A stretch of 64,000 bases of DNA from Selaginella moellendorffii (GCF_000143415.4 NW_003314372.1:184898-248897); one strand, 5' to 3'. Counted from the first letter of the stretch, positions 31,633 through 42,701 are shown. Numbers and translations: made by a program. The notes: generated from the sequence alone by a model not told the origin.

Positions 31633-34561
31633 ATGGGGTCGTCGTCGCGCGTGTGCGTCAAGAATCTGCCCGCCTATGTCACCGATGACAAGCTCAAGGA
31701 GCATTTCGGCGCCAAGGGACAGGTGACCGATGCCAAGGTGATGCGAACCAGGTGAGAGAGAGCTTGCTTTTCATCCATGGATGGAGACGAGATTGCGACA
31801 TTGATTCCTTGCTCCACTCGCGCAGAGAGGGCAAGTCTCGGAGGTTTGGATTCGTGGGATTCTACAGCCAGGAGGAAGCCGAATCGGCTGTCGCCTACTT
31901 CAACAGGTCATTCCTCGACACCTCCCGCCTGGTTTGCGAGGTAGATCATCATAGAATTTTTGTTCTCGCAATCTCGCAGTCTCGGAGCATCTAGATTTTT
32001 CTTTCTCGCAACCTCGACGCTACTCACATTCTCGTGATATTGTCAGGTGGCACGCTCCGTTGGAGACGCAGCTGTGCGGCCATGGAGCCGTCACTCTAAA
32101 GGAAGCTCTGCGTACGAGAAGACGCATGCTCCAGAGGAGAAGGCCCAGCTCAAGCCGAAGAAAACCGTCTCGGTGGACCGCGATCAAGAGCAAGATCCTG
32201 GGCTTGACGAGTTTCTCAGCGTGATGCAACCGCGTACAAAGACGAAGGTCTGGGCGAACGACGACGCTAAACTTACAACTCAACACCCAAGCAGCAAGGC
32301 GAGCGACGATACGGGACCAGTCTCCGACTTGCACTACCTCAAGAGCAAGGTCCGGCAGCAGTGGAGTGACGATAGTGACGACGAGAAGGAAACGGAAGGA
32401 GAAGCCAAGCCGCAACAGCAAGCTGATACTGGCGATCGTCCCGGGAATGAAGAAGCTGCTCAGGATGTAGCGGAGACAGATACTGGGAGGCTTTTCGTGC
32501 GGAACCTTGCGTACACCACGAGGTAAGTTCTTTAAAGGACGTAAATGTGGAGCCTCATTCTCGTGTTTTTCTTTTTACAAGTGAAGAGGAACTGGTTTCC
32601 TTGTTCGGCCAGTACGGGGAAGTTGTCCAAGTTCATGTGATTTGTGACAAGGAGACGAACCGCTCGAAAGGCTACGGGTATGTTGGCTTCATGCTACCGG
32701 AAGAAGCAACGAGGTATTTTCTCAGGTGCTGAATTCTTTGAAGGGTTAACTTCTCGTCTTTATCCAGGGCGATGACGGAGCTCGACAATTCTATCTTTCA
32801 AGGAAGACTTCTGCATGTTCTACCTGCGAAGCAGCAAACTTCACAAGTCAAACACAAACTGTGAGTTCTTCCGTTTCATGTCTATGCTTGACTTCTCATC
32901 TCCGGGATTCTAGAGATCGCCCCATGAACCTGAAACAAGAGAGGGAGGTGGAGCGCAAGAAAAAGGAGTCGAGCGGCAATACGCAAGCATGGAATCCTCT
33001 GTACATGCGGCCAGATACGGTGTGTAAAGTTGACTTGCCACTTCTTACAATTTGCTCTGACGCAGGTGGCAGAAAACGTGGCCAGGCAATATGGGATCTC
33101 CAGACGTGAATTTCTGGATCCAGAAGCCGAGGACGTTGCAGTACGTCTTGCTCTGGGAGAAACGCACGTCCTTTCGGAGACGAAGCGGTCATTAGCTCAG
33201 CAAGGCGTAAATGTGGAACTGTTGGAGAAGATCAGCGCTAGTAAAACCTCTGGAGTAACTAGAAGCTCTCGCGTCATCCTCGTCAAGAATCTTCCCTTCA
33301 GCACAACGGAAGCGGACCTCTTCGGCGTGTTTTGCCCTTATGGAAGTCTTGGACGGCTCGTGCTTCCACCGACGAAAACCGTTGCTATCGTATGTGAGTT
33401 TTCTTCGTCTTGGTGCCTCCCTCCTGATCGGTTTATCTGTTCGCTTGATACAAGGTGGAGTTTCTGGAGTCCTCTGAGGCACGCAAAGCCTTCGAATCTC
33501 TAGCATACCGGAAATTCAAGTAAAGTCGTAACGGCTGGCTGAGTAAACGGTCTAATCTCGGATAAATATACTCTTGCAGGCACGTCCCATTGTATCTGGA
33601 ATGGGCACCACAAGATCTTCTTTCCGAAAAGAAAGATGGTGGCGTTGTACCCGCAAAGCTTGAGGGAACTTCGATAAAGGACCAGCTTGTAGCAAATGAC
33701 GAAGGGGCCGCTTCAACGAGGGTACGCTACTAGACTCTTTTGTATGAAGCTCATCGAAATTCGGCCTTGGCAGTCAAGCACTGTATTTGTGAAGAATTTG
33801 AACTTCAAGACCACTGACGCGAGCCTAAGGAAGCACTTCGAAGGCCGAGTAAAAGCCGGTTCCTTGCGGACAGCAACGGTGCGTGTTTGGTTTTCCTTCT
33901 CCCCGGGAGAGACTGTTGCTAAAATGGTTTGTGGAACTTGCAGGTGAAAAGAAAGCCATCCAAAACTGGAGCATCCTTGTCAATGGGTTTTGGCTTCGTG
34001 GAGTTCGACTCGACTGACACGGCCGAGCGCGTCTGCAAGGAAATGCAGGTGAGAGAGAGGTTTTGCTGTCACACCGGGGATAATCGATCGTCCGAGTGCA
34101 GGGGTCTGTTCTTGACGGTCATGCTCTCGTTTTGCAACCAAGTCGTGCTGGCGACGACGAGAAACCAAGCAAAGTCGATGCAAGAGGAAGCTCTTCCAAG
34201 CTCATCGTGCGGAACGTGGCATTCGAGGCAACCCGGAAAGACTTGAAGCTGCTCTTCTCTCCTTTCGGACAGGTACGAAGTTTAGCGAGTTTGGAAAAAC
34301 GATTCGAGCCTTTCGCTCCAGGTGAAGAAGGTGAAGCTGCCCAAGAAGTTCGATGGCAACCATCGCGGCTTTGCGTTTGTGGAGTTTGTGACAAAGCAAG
34401 AGGCCCAGAACGCGTTTGAGGCGCTTGGGAGCAGCCATTTGTATGGGCGGCATTTGGTTCTCGAGTGGGCGCGCGAAGGAGAGACGCTCGACGAGTTGAG
34501 GATCAAGGCAGCATCACAAGTGGCGCCCTCCAAGCCCAACAAGAGAAGAAAGCTATCCTAA
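31633..34561 (+). CDS. MRD1: Multiple-RRM protein of the MRD1/RBM19 family
   Basis: Nucleolar protein needed for 18S rRNA processing in yeast (Mrd1) and animals (RBM19). Thirteen exons give about 730 residues. Five RRMs are visible by their RNP motifs: [17 protein letters not shown] with [27 protein letters not shown] with [44 protein letters not shown] with [10 protein letters not shown]; and [17 protein letters not shown] with [11 protein letters not shown] charged linker between RRM1 and RRM2 holds [16 protein letters not shown]. After RRM2, [20 protein letters not shown] is a family signature. RRM3 has weak RNP1 residues, as is usual. The C-terminus is a basic tail ([11 protein letters not shown]). 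Five RRMs match yeast Mrd1; animal RBM19 has six. Confidence 0.93.
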
Positions 34562-34604
34562 AGAGTCGTGACCTAGGTAGAGTAGAATACAGCAAGAGAG
34601 AGAG

Positions 34605-35368
34605 ATGGCTTCGTCGTCTTCGTCATCGCCGCCAGGGACAGCGGCGACGGTGGTGGTGGTGGCGGCGGGAGGAGCGGCGGATCCAGCAGTGGAACACCAT
34701 CAGCCAGCACCATCACGGCGCCGCCTGGTCAAAGCTTCCTCGTACAGTAATTCTCTCTCTCCCTCTCCGGCTTTCTCATGGTCTTCCTTTCTCAGGCTGA
34801 ATAGCGCCAAGCGCGAGCGCGAGGCGGCGTCCGCTACACCCCCTCTCCCTCTCAAGAGAAGCAACAGCAAAGGTAATCTCATCGCCATTGCGCTAGAGTT
34901 TCTCTCGGATCAAACCACTGTCAACTTTGGATTGTTTCGCAGGAAATGAAGAGCAGCAGCACGCACCAAAGCATGGAAGGTAATGAATCTCTTCGCCTCC
35001 TTTTGCGACTCACACTTTGGCTCCTGTATTGGCAGGCCGCCTCTCAATCCTGCAGCGCCTCAAGACGCGCGGCCTCTTGGACGCCAAGCACAGGCACGTA
35101 AAACTTTCTCGGTGGAAGATGGAAGTATTTATTGTGTGTGGTGATTCAGGGGATGCGACCCGCTGCTCCGGCTCTCGTAAAGCACGGGGACGAGCTGAGG
35201 ATCCAGCAGGCGAAGAGAGCGGCCTTGGTTCGTGCACAGTCGGTTGGAGCCACTGGAAGTTTCAAAAGCTTCGACTCGCCGTTTGGTAACTATCTCCTTC
35301 CAGTCCTTCCTAATCAAGCATTGGCAGCCAAAACTGTGTCCCGAGGTAGTAGCAGCATCGCAAGCTAG
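34605..35368 (+). CDS. Unrecognised Ser/Ala/Pro-rich plant protein
   Basis: Exon 1 (34605-34872) encodes a low-complexity N-terminus rich in S, A and V, then KREREAASATPPLPLKRSNS. A second small exon is 34943-34979 and a third starts at 35036. The last exon (about 35150-35368) reads PALVKHGDELRIQQAKRAAL and FKSFDSPFGNYLLPVLPNQ, which look conserved. The junction between exons 3 and 4 is uncertain. With a GT donor at 35099 the third exon would read LSILQRLKTRGLLDAKHRH, which looks more protein-like, but this frame does not connect to exon 1 without a stop. With a GC donor (CAG|GCACGT) the frame from exon 1 stays open to TAG 35366-35368. Function unknown; probably nuclear or cytosolic. Confidence 0.5.
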
Positions 35369-35394
35369 GTGAGCTATGTATGATCAAAGACGAT

Positions 35395-37941
35395 TCATTC
35401 CTTCTTGGTTCTCTTGCTCGTGCGCTTCACTTTTGGAGAGTTAGTCGTAGTTTTGGATGTCAGCCTGGACAGAGGCTTGCTGGAATCTACTACCGAGCAA
35501 AGTCAATAAAAAACACGATGAGAAATGGTCTCACCTGTGATGTCCGATCCTTCCTTGCCGCGTGTGTTCTTCCGAACAGGTGTACCGCGAGAGGTTTTGG
35601 TAGTCACCACACCGTCCTCCACCGTTTCCTCAGGGGTGTTGCAAGAGCCTTTGTAAGGTGCCATGTAGCAGAACCTGGAAAGCCAGTGAGGAATCGCCCG
35701 AGGTGGAAAAAAAAAAAAAAAAACAACGAACCAATGGTCTGGCAACTGTCCATGCCATTCCGGATCCATCACCCTCCACTTGAGGCATTTGGAGCACTGG
35801 ACCCAGTTTTTGTCGGGGGCAAGCCCCTCCTTCTCCTCCTTCAACAAAAGGATAGACACTTAGTGATAGTCCTCGTAGAAACTAGCAGTGCTTACCGTGG
35901 TTAACTTCTCCACGCGAGTTTCCCAGTACTTGTCAGCTTCCTCCCCGAGCCATTTCTCCATAGCAGCATACATCTCACAGTCCTCGAAGCCCTGCTTGCT
36001 ATTCAACACGCCTACTCTGCCTCTGTCAAACTCCTGCATGGCCGACATTATCGTTTCAACTCTATATGCAAAGTTGTACCATCAGTTTGGTCGTTTCCAC
36101 GACACCAATCACTCCTCGTCCCCATTCAGCACTGTGCACCATATTTCCAACCCTTTTGTAGGACTGTTCGAAGAGATGCACGACGACGGTGAGAGAGCCA
36201 ACAAGTAAAACATACCTCGACAAGTCTGCCGTGCCAGTAGAGGAAAATACCACAGTTTCCGCGCTTCCGCTCTAGCTCCATTACGCCCAGAGTCAGCTGG
36301 ACTGGTTTCCCCATGAGAGTAGCACTGGTCACCCAGGTGCTGTTTAGCGTCTTGGCGAGACATTTTGTTGTCACCTAAAGAACAAAACAGCCAAGTCCAT
36401 CAAAGAACCACTCAAACTGGATCCTCAGACCTTCTTCCCCTGGATCGAAACAATCATGCGTGGCTCCAAAAACATGACTTCCACATAAGCTCGAAGCGAA
36501 TAGTCGAGCGGGACCTGTCATGGACACTGGTTTTGGAAGACGGCGTACGAGAGATGGAATATATCCTACCTCGGGGCTTGTTTGTCCAGGTCGACTCCGC
36601 ACGCGCCTAGACCTTATCATGATGTCATCACTTTCGTTCCAGTCCAAGGAGAAAGACGACCCCCATTTCTCGAGATCGAAAACGTAAATGATAGTCCCCG
36701 TTTCGCCTGCGAGCCTTTGAAACTCAGCACCAATTCCATACTCGTCAAAAGGTCCGTATGTGCATATCACGTCTCGATGCTTTTGTGAGTCTTCCAGCGT
36801 CTGCAAACCGGTGTCGATATCCATTCTGCCCGCCCGTCTGGTATACGTGACAATCGGCACCTCGAGGACCTGCATTGTTGCCAAACTTTTAGTACCTTAG
36901 AGACACGAGAACACGAGCAAGGCGGTACATCTTTGCCTTCGTTATAGCCAGTTGAGAGCAGTGCCATTGACCTCGTCTCCTTGCTTTGCGTGAGGACAAG
37001 GGCACCTCTACCGAGACGCATCACCCCTGTCTGATTTACAAACAAAGAAACCAGTAAACAAGAGATTGAGAAAAGGAAAAGAAATGAGAACCTTGAAGCC
37101 AACTCCAAACCTCCCGATTTGCTCTGGATCGTCTTGTTCGGGTTTCTTGTGGCCAAAAGACACCATCTTCACAATGTCTTTGTGAGTCATCCCAAGGCCA
37201 TCGTCCAGGAAACAAAGCATCGGCACTTCTGATACCTCGGGGCTTTTCAACGTTCCCATCTGAATCGAAATCTCAAGACTGGAAGAGTGGCTATCAGTTC
37301 ATGCACGAGAAAAGTTAAAGATAGCTCACCGCTTGGCTCCCGCATCGCAGGCGTTGTCAATGAGCTCGGCGACTGCACCAAAGAGCCAACTCGAATGCGT
37401 CTGGCTGAGCGTGGTGAGGTACTCCGGGTGCATTTGCGCGATCGGCCTCTTGGCTGGCCCGGGCCTGGCGCGGTAGGCAACGTCCACAAGCTTCATTATC
37501 TTCTTGGTGGCCTCGTTCTCCTCCGCCGGTGGCTTCAAGAGAAGCTGGACGTCTCCGACATTGATGACCGCAACCTGGTCGAGTGCGTGTATAGTGCGTG
37601 TGAGAGAGACAGAGAAAGACATCTCTTACCCGGGAGTGATCGACGAGAAAGGTGAGCAGCTTATCCCACTCCCGGTAGTCACTCTCGCCACGGGCCATGA
37701 TCTGGAACAGCGGAAGAGGCTTCCAATCGAACGCGCGAGCTGCATTGAAAGCAACGATGTCGAGGCGCTTGGGCCTGATCGAGCGAGGGAAAAAGGCGGG
37801 AAGACGAATGAGAAGCGCAAAACCAAAGCTTACGCACAGCTCCAATGGCGCATTCGAGGAGCACACCGCGCATATGTGCTTGGCGTCGACGTTGAAAAGC
37901 CTGCCGTTCCATGCCTTGGGAGTGCGCGGCGGGAGGACCAT
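35395..37941 (-). CDS. MORC: MORC-family GHKL ATPase with CW zinc finger
   Basis: Chromatin-compacting ATPase; plant MORCs act in gene silencing and immunity. Thirteen exons give about 629 residues. The GHKL fold has AVAELIDNACDAGAK (motif I, Mg-binding Asn), FLDDGLGMT (motif II, Asp) and GRFGVGFKTG (motif III). The transducer S5 region follows (GIFLYWHGRLVESYKRVG). The CW zinc finger reads WVQCSKCLKWRVMD and WFCYMAPYKGSC, with four Cys. The tail is basic (SPKVKRTSKRTKKE), a likely nuclear signal. The N-terminus starts MVLPPRTPKAWNGRLF and has an extra block with QIMARGESDYREWDKLLTFL. The CW domain behind the ATPase resembles animal MORC and is not found in the CRT1-type plant MORCs as I know them. 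Its stop codon is 26 bp from the stop of the facing gene. Confidence 0.9.
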
Positions 37942-39192
37942 GGCGCTCGGCGCTCATTCAAACCCGGCCAACCAGCCCTAAATAAACCCTAGCTCGGAGT
38001 TCGAAGGGGATGGCGGGAAATCAGTCTAGACGCCGCGCAGGTACCGCGCAGCGTGTCGCCCTGCTGGCTGCACGTCCCCAGCACCGCCATGAACGCCTGC
38101 GCGTCGCCGCCGCCGATGCCACCGCCAGCGCTTGCTCCAGCAATCCCAAGCTGGGTGGCGAGTTTGAGCAATGCTTCTGCTGAAAAGACGTAAAATCTTT
38201 GTTGCTCTCGTTTTCAGTCTTCAACACCATTCAATAGGCACGCTCGTTTCTTTGTTTCTGCGATAAGAAAACACAAGTTCATATTTAATTTAAGAAAACC
38301 AGGATATAAAACAATGATATTTTTGTAATTGATTTTCTAGTTTTGTGGAGGCCAAAAAAAAAAACACTTTCATCATATTCCACAGCGAGTTTAAAGTCAG
38401 CACTTCATCAACCATGAACTACAGCATCGATATGTCTGATTATGATCACAGAGCGCCTTACCAGAATTGATATAGCCGCCCATCTCTGATCCAATCCTCC
38501 TCCAGGAAAAAGAATTAAAATGTGGAACACCCATCGACTCCTAAGTTACGGCTCCCATCTTTCTTGTAGGTCTTGACAGGTTGCTGAGGAATTAGTAGGA
38601 GCTGGGAGTTCGAAAGAACTCCAGGGAGCTTTGAGCTGGTTTATGTTGAACTCTTTACATTGAACGCAACGATTAGCAATTACTGTTGCTTGATCCTTGT
38701 TCCTTGATCCATTGGACGCTTGATCCTTGTTCTCCTTTGTCAGCTTTTGTCCGTGAAGGAGCGAATGGTCTGCCATTTTTTGCATGGACTTTGTTGGAAA
38801 AGCGCAGACTTGATCGAAGGAATCAGATCCAAGCTAAGCCATTTCCAAAGTTGGCATGTTGAAACACTCTCTGTCATCTCTCTTGTCACCACCAAAAACT
38901 CACCTCCAGACCGCTCAAGCCCTGGATCTTTCCTTTCACGACCTTCCCAAACTCCTCTAGCAAGTAAACCAACAACGGATTCAGCTTCACCGCAGCAGCT
39001 TTCCTGTCCATGACTGTCTGGTTGTAGTTTCCACACTCTTATAATTCGGTCCTCAGCCTTGGAACTAAGCTGGAACACCAAAGCGCACACCCAAAACTTT
39101 CATCCAAGTACATGCTCGCATGGGAAGATCTCGGATTGTCCTCCTCCTCTCTCTCCGGTAGTCACTCTGAAGAGTTCATGGCGTGCCAACCC
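37942..39192. other. Decayed region between MORC and the PPR gene
   Basis: About 1.25 kb richer in A and T than its flanks. It holds a PPR-tail fragment (38010-38171), a short direct repeat (GCTTGATCCTTGTTC twice near 38690-38735), and two minus-strand open frames (38546-38785, 38740-39090). The longer frame includes KAEDRIIRVWKL, which resembles a WD40 strand, but nothing else supports a gene. AAACCCTAGC at about 37986 lies upstream of MORC. Confidence 0.45.
38010..38171 (-). pseudogene. Fragment of a PPR gene 3' end
   Basis: The minus-strand frame reads GGGDAQAFMAVLGTCSQQGD followed by TLRGTCAASRLISRHP. It matches the C-terminal GGGDAQAWMAVLGACSQQGD and TLRGTCVASSLIARHP of the PPR protein at 39193-42660. 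At DNA level, 38040-38130 and 39286-39377 look close to 90 percent identical by eye and point the same way. The rest of the PPR gene is missing, so this is a partial duplication or the remnant of a related gene. Confidence 0.75.
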
Positions 39193-42100
39193 TTAGCTCG
39201 GAGCAGCAAGCTTGGAATTGGAGAGCGCAACGTAGGCGGCAGCCGCGGCCTGGGGGTGGCGGGCAATCAAGCTCGATGCCACGCAGGTACCGCGCAGCGT
39301 GTCGCCCTGCTGGCTGCACGCGCCCAGCACTGCCATCCACGCCTGCGCGTCGCCGCCGCCGCCGCCGGCACCACTGCGCTGCACCAGGCGGTGCGCTTGC
39401 TCCACCCATCCCGCTCTGCCCAGCATGTCGACCACGCACCCCGTGTGCTCCTCGCGCGGCCACACGCCGTAGTCCGCCGCCATGGACGCGAAGCACGAGC
39501 AGCCGGCTTGGAGCATCCCGGCGTGGCTGCACGCCCCGAGGATGCTGATCAAGGTGACGTGATTCGGGCGGACGCCCTCGCGCTGCATCGCGTGGAACAG
39601 CCGGAACGCCTCCTCGGCGTGCCCGACCCCGGCGTAAGCTGCCACCATTGCGCTCCATGACATGATCGTCCGCCGCTGCGAGTCCATGGCTTCAAACACC
39701 TCGCGCGCCGCCGCCACCCTGCCGCTCTTGGCGTACATATTGACGGCCGCGTTGTCCAGCGCCGCCGAGCGCAGCTGGAGCTGGAGGCTCCAGCCGTGCA
39801 CCTGACTCCCGCGCCGCGCGTCACCCGCGCCGGCGCACGCGTCCAGCACGCTGATGAGGGTGATGGCGTCGGGCTTGACGCCGTGCTGCTGCATGCCGCC
39901 AAACACCGCCAGCGCCAGGCGCCCGCGGCCGTGCTGCGCGTACGCCCCGATCATGGCGTTCCACGACACGACGTTGCGCTGCTCCATGCCGGCAAACACC
40001 GCCGCCGCCTCGTCGATGCTGCCGCAGCGGGCGTACATGCTGCACAGCGCGCAGCCGACCACGGCATTGGTGCGCAGGGAGAGCGCCGGCGTGTCGCGCG
40101 ACTGGAGGACAATCCTGCCGTGGATGCTCCGGCCGTGCTCCACCATCTCCGCCTTGTCGCAGGCGTTGAGGAAGTTGACGTAGGTGACCCTGTCGGGGTG
40201 GAAGCCGTGCTGCTCCATTTGCCGGAGGAGCAGCAGCGCCTCGTCTCCCCTGCCGGCGTTGGCGTAGCCAGCCATCATCACGTTCCAGGAGATAACGTCC
40301 CGCGCCGCCACCATGGAGGCGAAGATAGCGGCGGCGCGATCGACGTCGCCACGCTTGGCATGCATGTTGATGCACGCGTTCCTCACTGCCACCTCCTCCT
40401 CCACGCCACTCCCGGACAGGCCGGACTCGAGCCACTCCCCGACACCGCGCGACGCCGCCAGGGACGCATCCGACAGCAGGCACACCGCCGACGTCGAGTC
40501 CGGCTTGACGCCATGCAGCTGCATCACCTTGTAGAGATGCAGCGCCCGCCACGGCTGCGCGTTGAGAACGCACACTCCCATCATCGCGTTCCACGGCACG
40601 ACGTCGCCACCGCCGCTGCGCACCGCCGCCATCTTGGCAAACATCCCCGCCGCGCCATCCACGTCCCCGCATTTACCCAGCAGGCTGATGAGTCCCGTCC
40701 CAATCGCGGCATCCCAATCCAGCCCTGTGTCCAGGATCTGCGCCACCATCTCCTTCGCCGCCACGGTCAGGACCGAGGACACTCGCGCTGGCTGCTGTGG
40801 CTGCTCGGACGCCATGCCGGGGGAGCCGAGCAGCGTAAGCTTGTTGTAGAGGCCACACAGGGATATAAAGGTGACTCGGTCCGGCGGCACGCCTTCTAGA
40901 TGCATTTGCCGCAGAAGCTGCAAGCCCGCCATCACCTCCTCCGCTTCAAATCCTCCTCCTCCTCCTTGGCCTTGGCTGCAGCGACGGGCATACGCAGTGA
41001 TGAGACCGTTCCAAGTGACCGCATTGCGGATGCTACACCTGTGGAACATGCTCCAGGCGTCCTCCACGCTGCCGAGCTTGCCATACATGTAGACGAGCGC
41101 GTTGCACAGCATGGCGTCGCAAGCGGCGGCCAGCGGCGGCGTGGTGCACCACTCGTCAGCCTGCCGCAGCTGCGCCAGGCTGCTGCACGCGTTCACCACC
41201 GGCAGGAGCGTCACCGCGTTGGGCTGCACGCCGCCCTGCAGCATGGCGCGGAAGAGGTGCAGCAGCTGCGCGCCGTGGCCGTGCTGCGAGTAGCCGGACA
41301 GCATTGCGTTCCACGACACCTCGTTCCTCTCCGCCATGGAGTCGAAGACGAGGCGCGCGTCCTCGATGCTGCCGCACTTGGCGTACATGGTGACGAGCGA
41401 CGTGCCGATCTGGACGCTGGGCTCCGTCCCAGCGGCGGCGCGGCGGCGGATCAAGTCGTGGACCGATCGCCCCTGATCCAGCAGTCCCGACTCGCCGCAC
41501 GCTACCAGCGCCGCGCACAAGGTGGCGACGCCAACCTCTCGCTCCGGGGCGTCCAGTGCCGCCATCATCCTGTGGAAGAGCTCCAGGCCCCGATCGCTTC
41601 GACCATTGCGGGCGCAGGCACAGATGATCGCGTTCCACGCCAAGGCAGTGGGACACTGGACTGCATCGAACACCGCAAACGCCTCGTCCAGGCGCTGGCA
41701 CCTCCCATACATGTTGACGAGGGCGGCCGTGACGGACGGATCATCGCGGATGGCGGCGGCATGGATGCAGCGATCGTGGATGGCTTTGCCTTGATCCAGC
41801 GCCGCAAACTCGGCGCACAGGTTGACGACGGTGACAATGGTGACGGCGTTGGGAGCCACGCTCCACGTCTCGCCCCCGCCGCCGTCGTGCTCCGCCATGC
41901 TCCAGAAGAGATCCAGCGCCTCCTCCAGATGCCCGGACTGGGCATACCCCGCGATGAGCGCCGTCCACGTCACGACGTTCCTGGCGCGCGGCGCCATGGC
42001 GTCGAAGGTGGCGCGCGCCTCGCCCAGGCTGCCGCAGCGGCAGTAGGCGGTGATGAGGGCGGTGCAAACGATCACGTCGTCGAGGAATCCCCGCGCCGCG

Positions 42101-42660
42101 ACGCTGGCGTGGATGATCCGCGCCTCCCTCGCGCTGCCACAGGCATTGGCAACGCTGGTGAAGCTCACCCGGTCGGGCACCACGGAGGCCTCGAGCTGCA
42201 TGGCGCGGAACACCGCCAGGGCGCCACGGCCATCACCGGCGGCGGCGTGGGCGGCGATGATGGTGTTCCACGACACGAGATTGGGGTGCTCCATGGACGC
42301 GAACACCGCCCTGGCCTCCTCCACGCGACCGCATTTGCCATACATGTTGATGAGATGGTTGAGCACGAGAGTGGAGGAGGATCCGGAGGAGCTGTGGCTG
42401 GAGAGGATGTGGGCGTGAATCCTCTGGCCCTGGGACAGCGCCTTGAGCCGCGCACACGCTTGGAGCAGCCGGGCATACGTGCTCGCCTCCGCCGCAACGC
42501 CGCTCCTCTCCACGCACGCGACCATCCGTTCCACGCTCTCCCTGCTCAATGCCGATGGCCGGTGCTTGCGCACCACCACCGCAGGCAGCGCCGCTGGGAT
42601 CGCCGCCGCGTGCATCCATCGCCGCTGCTGGCGATCGCGCGGGAGGCGATTGACAAGCAT
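39193..42660 (-). CDS. Large PLS-class pentatricopeptide repeat protein, intronless
   Basis: An uninterrupted frame of 1155 residues. PPR proteins bind RNA in plastids or mitochondria and direct editing, splicing or processing. Repeats run from about residue 55 to 1090; typical units are NHLINMYGKCGRVEEARAVF, VVTWTALIAGYAQSGHLEEAL and NVVSWNAMIGAYAQHGRGRLAL, with P, L and S variants, about 30 in all. The N-terminus (MLVNRLPRDRQQRRWMHAAA) is Arg rich and fits a mitochondrial or dual presequence. After the last repeat an E-like stretch (AWMAVLGACSQQGDTLRGT) ends at SNSKLAAPS. There is no E+ or DYW domain, so editing would need a partner. The gene is about 65 percent GC and leaves long open frames on the other strand. 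Confidence 0.9.
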   Translation of the reverse strand: MLVNRLPRDRQQRRWMHAAAIPAALPAVVVRKHRPSALSRESVERMVACVERSGVAAEASTYARLLQACARLKALSQGQRIHAHILSSHSSSGSSSTLVLNHLINMYGKCGRVEEARAVFASMEHPNLVSWNTIIAAHAAAGDGRGALAVFRAMQLEASVVPDRVSFTSVANACGSAREARIIHASVAARGFLDDVIVCTALITAYCRCGSLGEARATFDAMAPRARNVVTWTALIAGYAQSGHLEEALDLFWSMAEHDGGGGETWSVAPNAVTIVTVVNLCAEFAALDQGKAIHDRCIHAAAIRDDPSVTAALVNMYGRCQRLDEAFAVFDAVQCPTALAWNAIICACARNGRSDRGLELFHRMMAALDAPEREVGVATLCAALVACGESGLLDQGRSVHDLIRRRAAAGTEPSVQIGTSLVTMYAKCGSIEDARLVFDSMAERNEVSWNAMLSGYSQHGHGAQLLHLFRAMLQGGVQPNAVTLLPVVNACSSLAQLRQADEWCTTPPLAAACDAMLCNALVYMYGKLGSVEDAWSMFHRCSIRNAVTWNGLITAYARRCSQGQGGGGGFEAEEVMAGLQLLRQMHLEGVPPDRVTFISLCGLYNKLTLLGSPGMASEQPQQPARVSSVLTVAAKEMVAQILDTGLDWDAAIGTGLISLLGKCGDVDGAAGMFAKMAAVRSGGGDVVPWNAMMGVCVLNAQPWRALHLYKVMQLHGVKPDSTSAVCLLSDASLAASRGVGEWLESGLSGSGVEEEVAVRNACINMHAKRGDVDRAAAIFASMVAARDVISWNVMMAGYANAGRGDEALLLLRQMEQHGFHPDRVTYVNFLNACDKAEMVEHGRSIHGRIVLQSRDTPALSLRTNAVVGCALCSMYARCGSIDEAAAVFAGMEQRNVVSWNAMIGAYAQHGRGRLALAVFGGMQQHGVKPDAITLISVLDACAGAGDARRGSQVHGWSLQLQLRSAALDNAAVNMYAKSGRVAAAREVFEAMDSQRRTIMSWSAMVAAYAGVGHAEEAFRLFHAMQREGVRPNHVTLISILGACSHAGMLQAGCSCFASMAADYGVWPREEHTGCVVDMLGRAGWVEQAHRLVQRSGAGGGGGDAQAWMAVLGACSQQGDTLRGTCVASSLIARHPQAAAAAYVALSNSKLAAPS

Positions 42661-42701
42661 TCATGGTTTTCTTAGGTCTAGGGTTTATTGGCTTTTGGGC
42701 G

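Noticed and set aside
38546-39090. Two minus-strand open frames between MORC and PPR
   Set aside because: Only one short WD40-like string is visible, with no splice signals joining the frames. They are more likely remnants or noise.
39796-40899. 367-codon plus-strand open frame inside the PPR gene
   Set aside because: Same reason: a shadow of the PPR coding strand with biased composition.
40900-42675. 591-codon open frame on the plus strand inside the PPR gene
   Set aside because: It is antisense to a clear PPR protein in very GC-rich DNA. Its Arg/His-rich translation has no domain. Long antisense frames are expected there.
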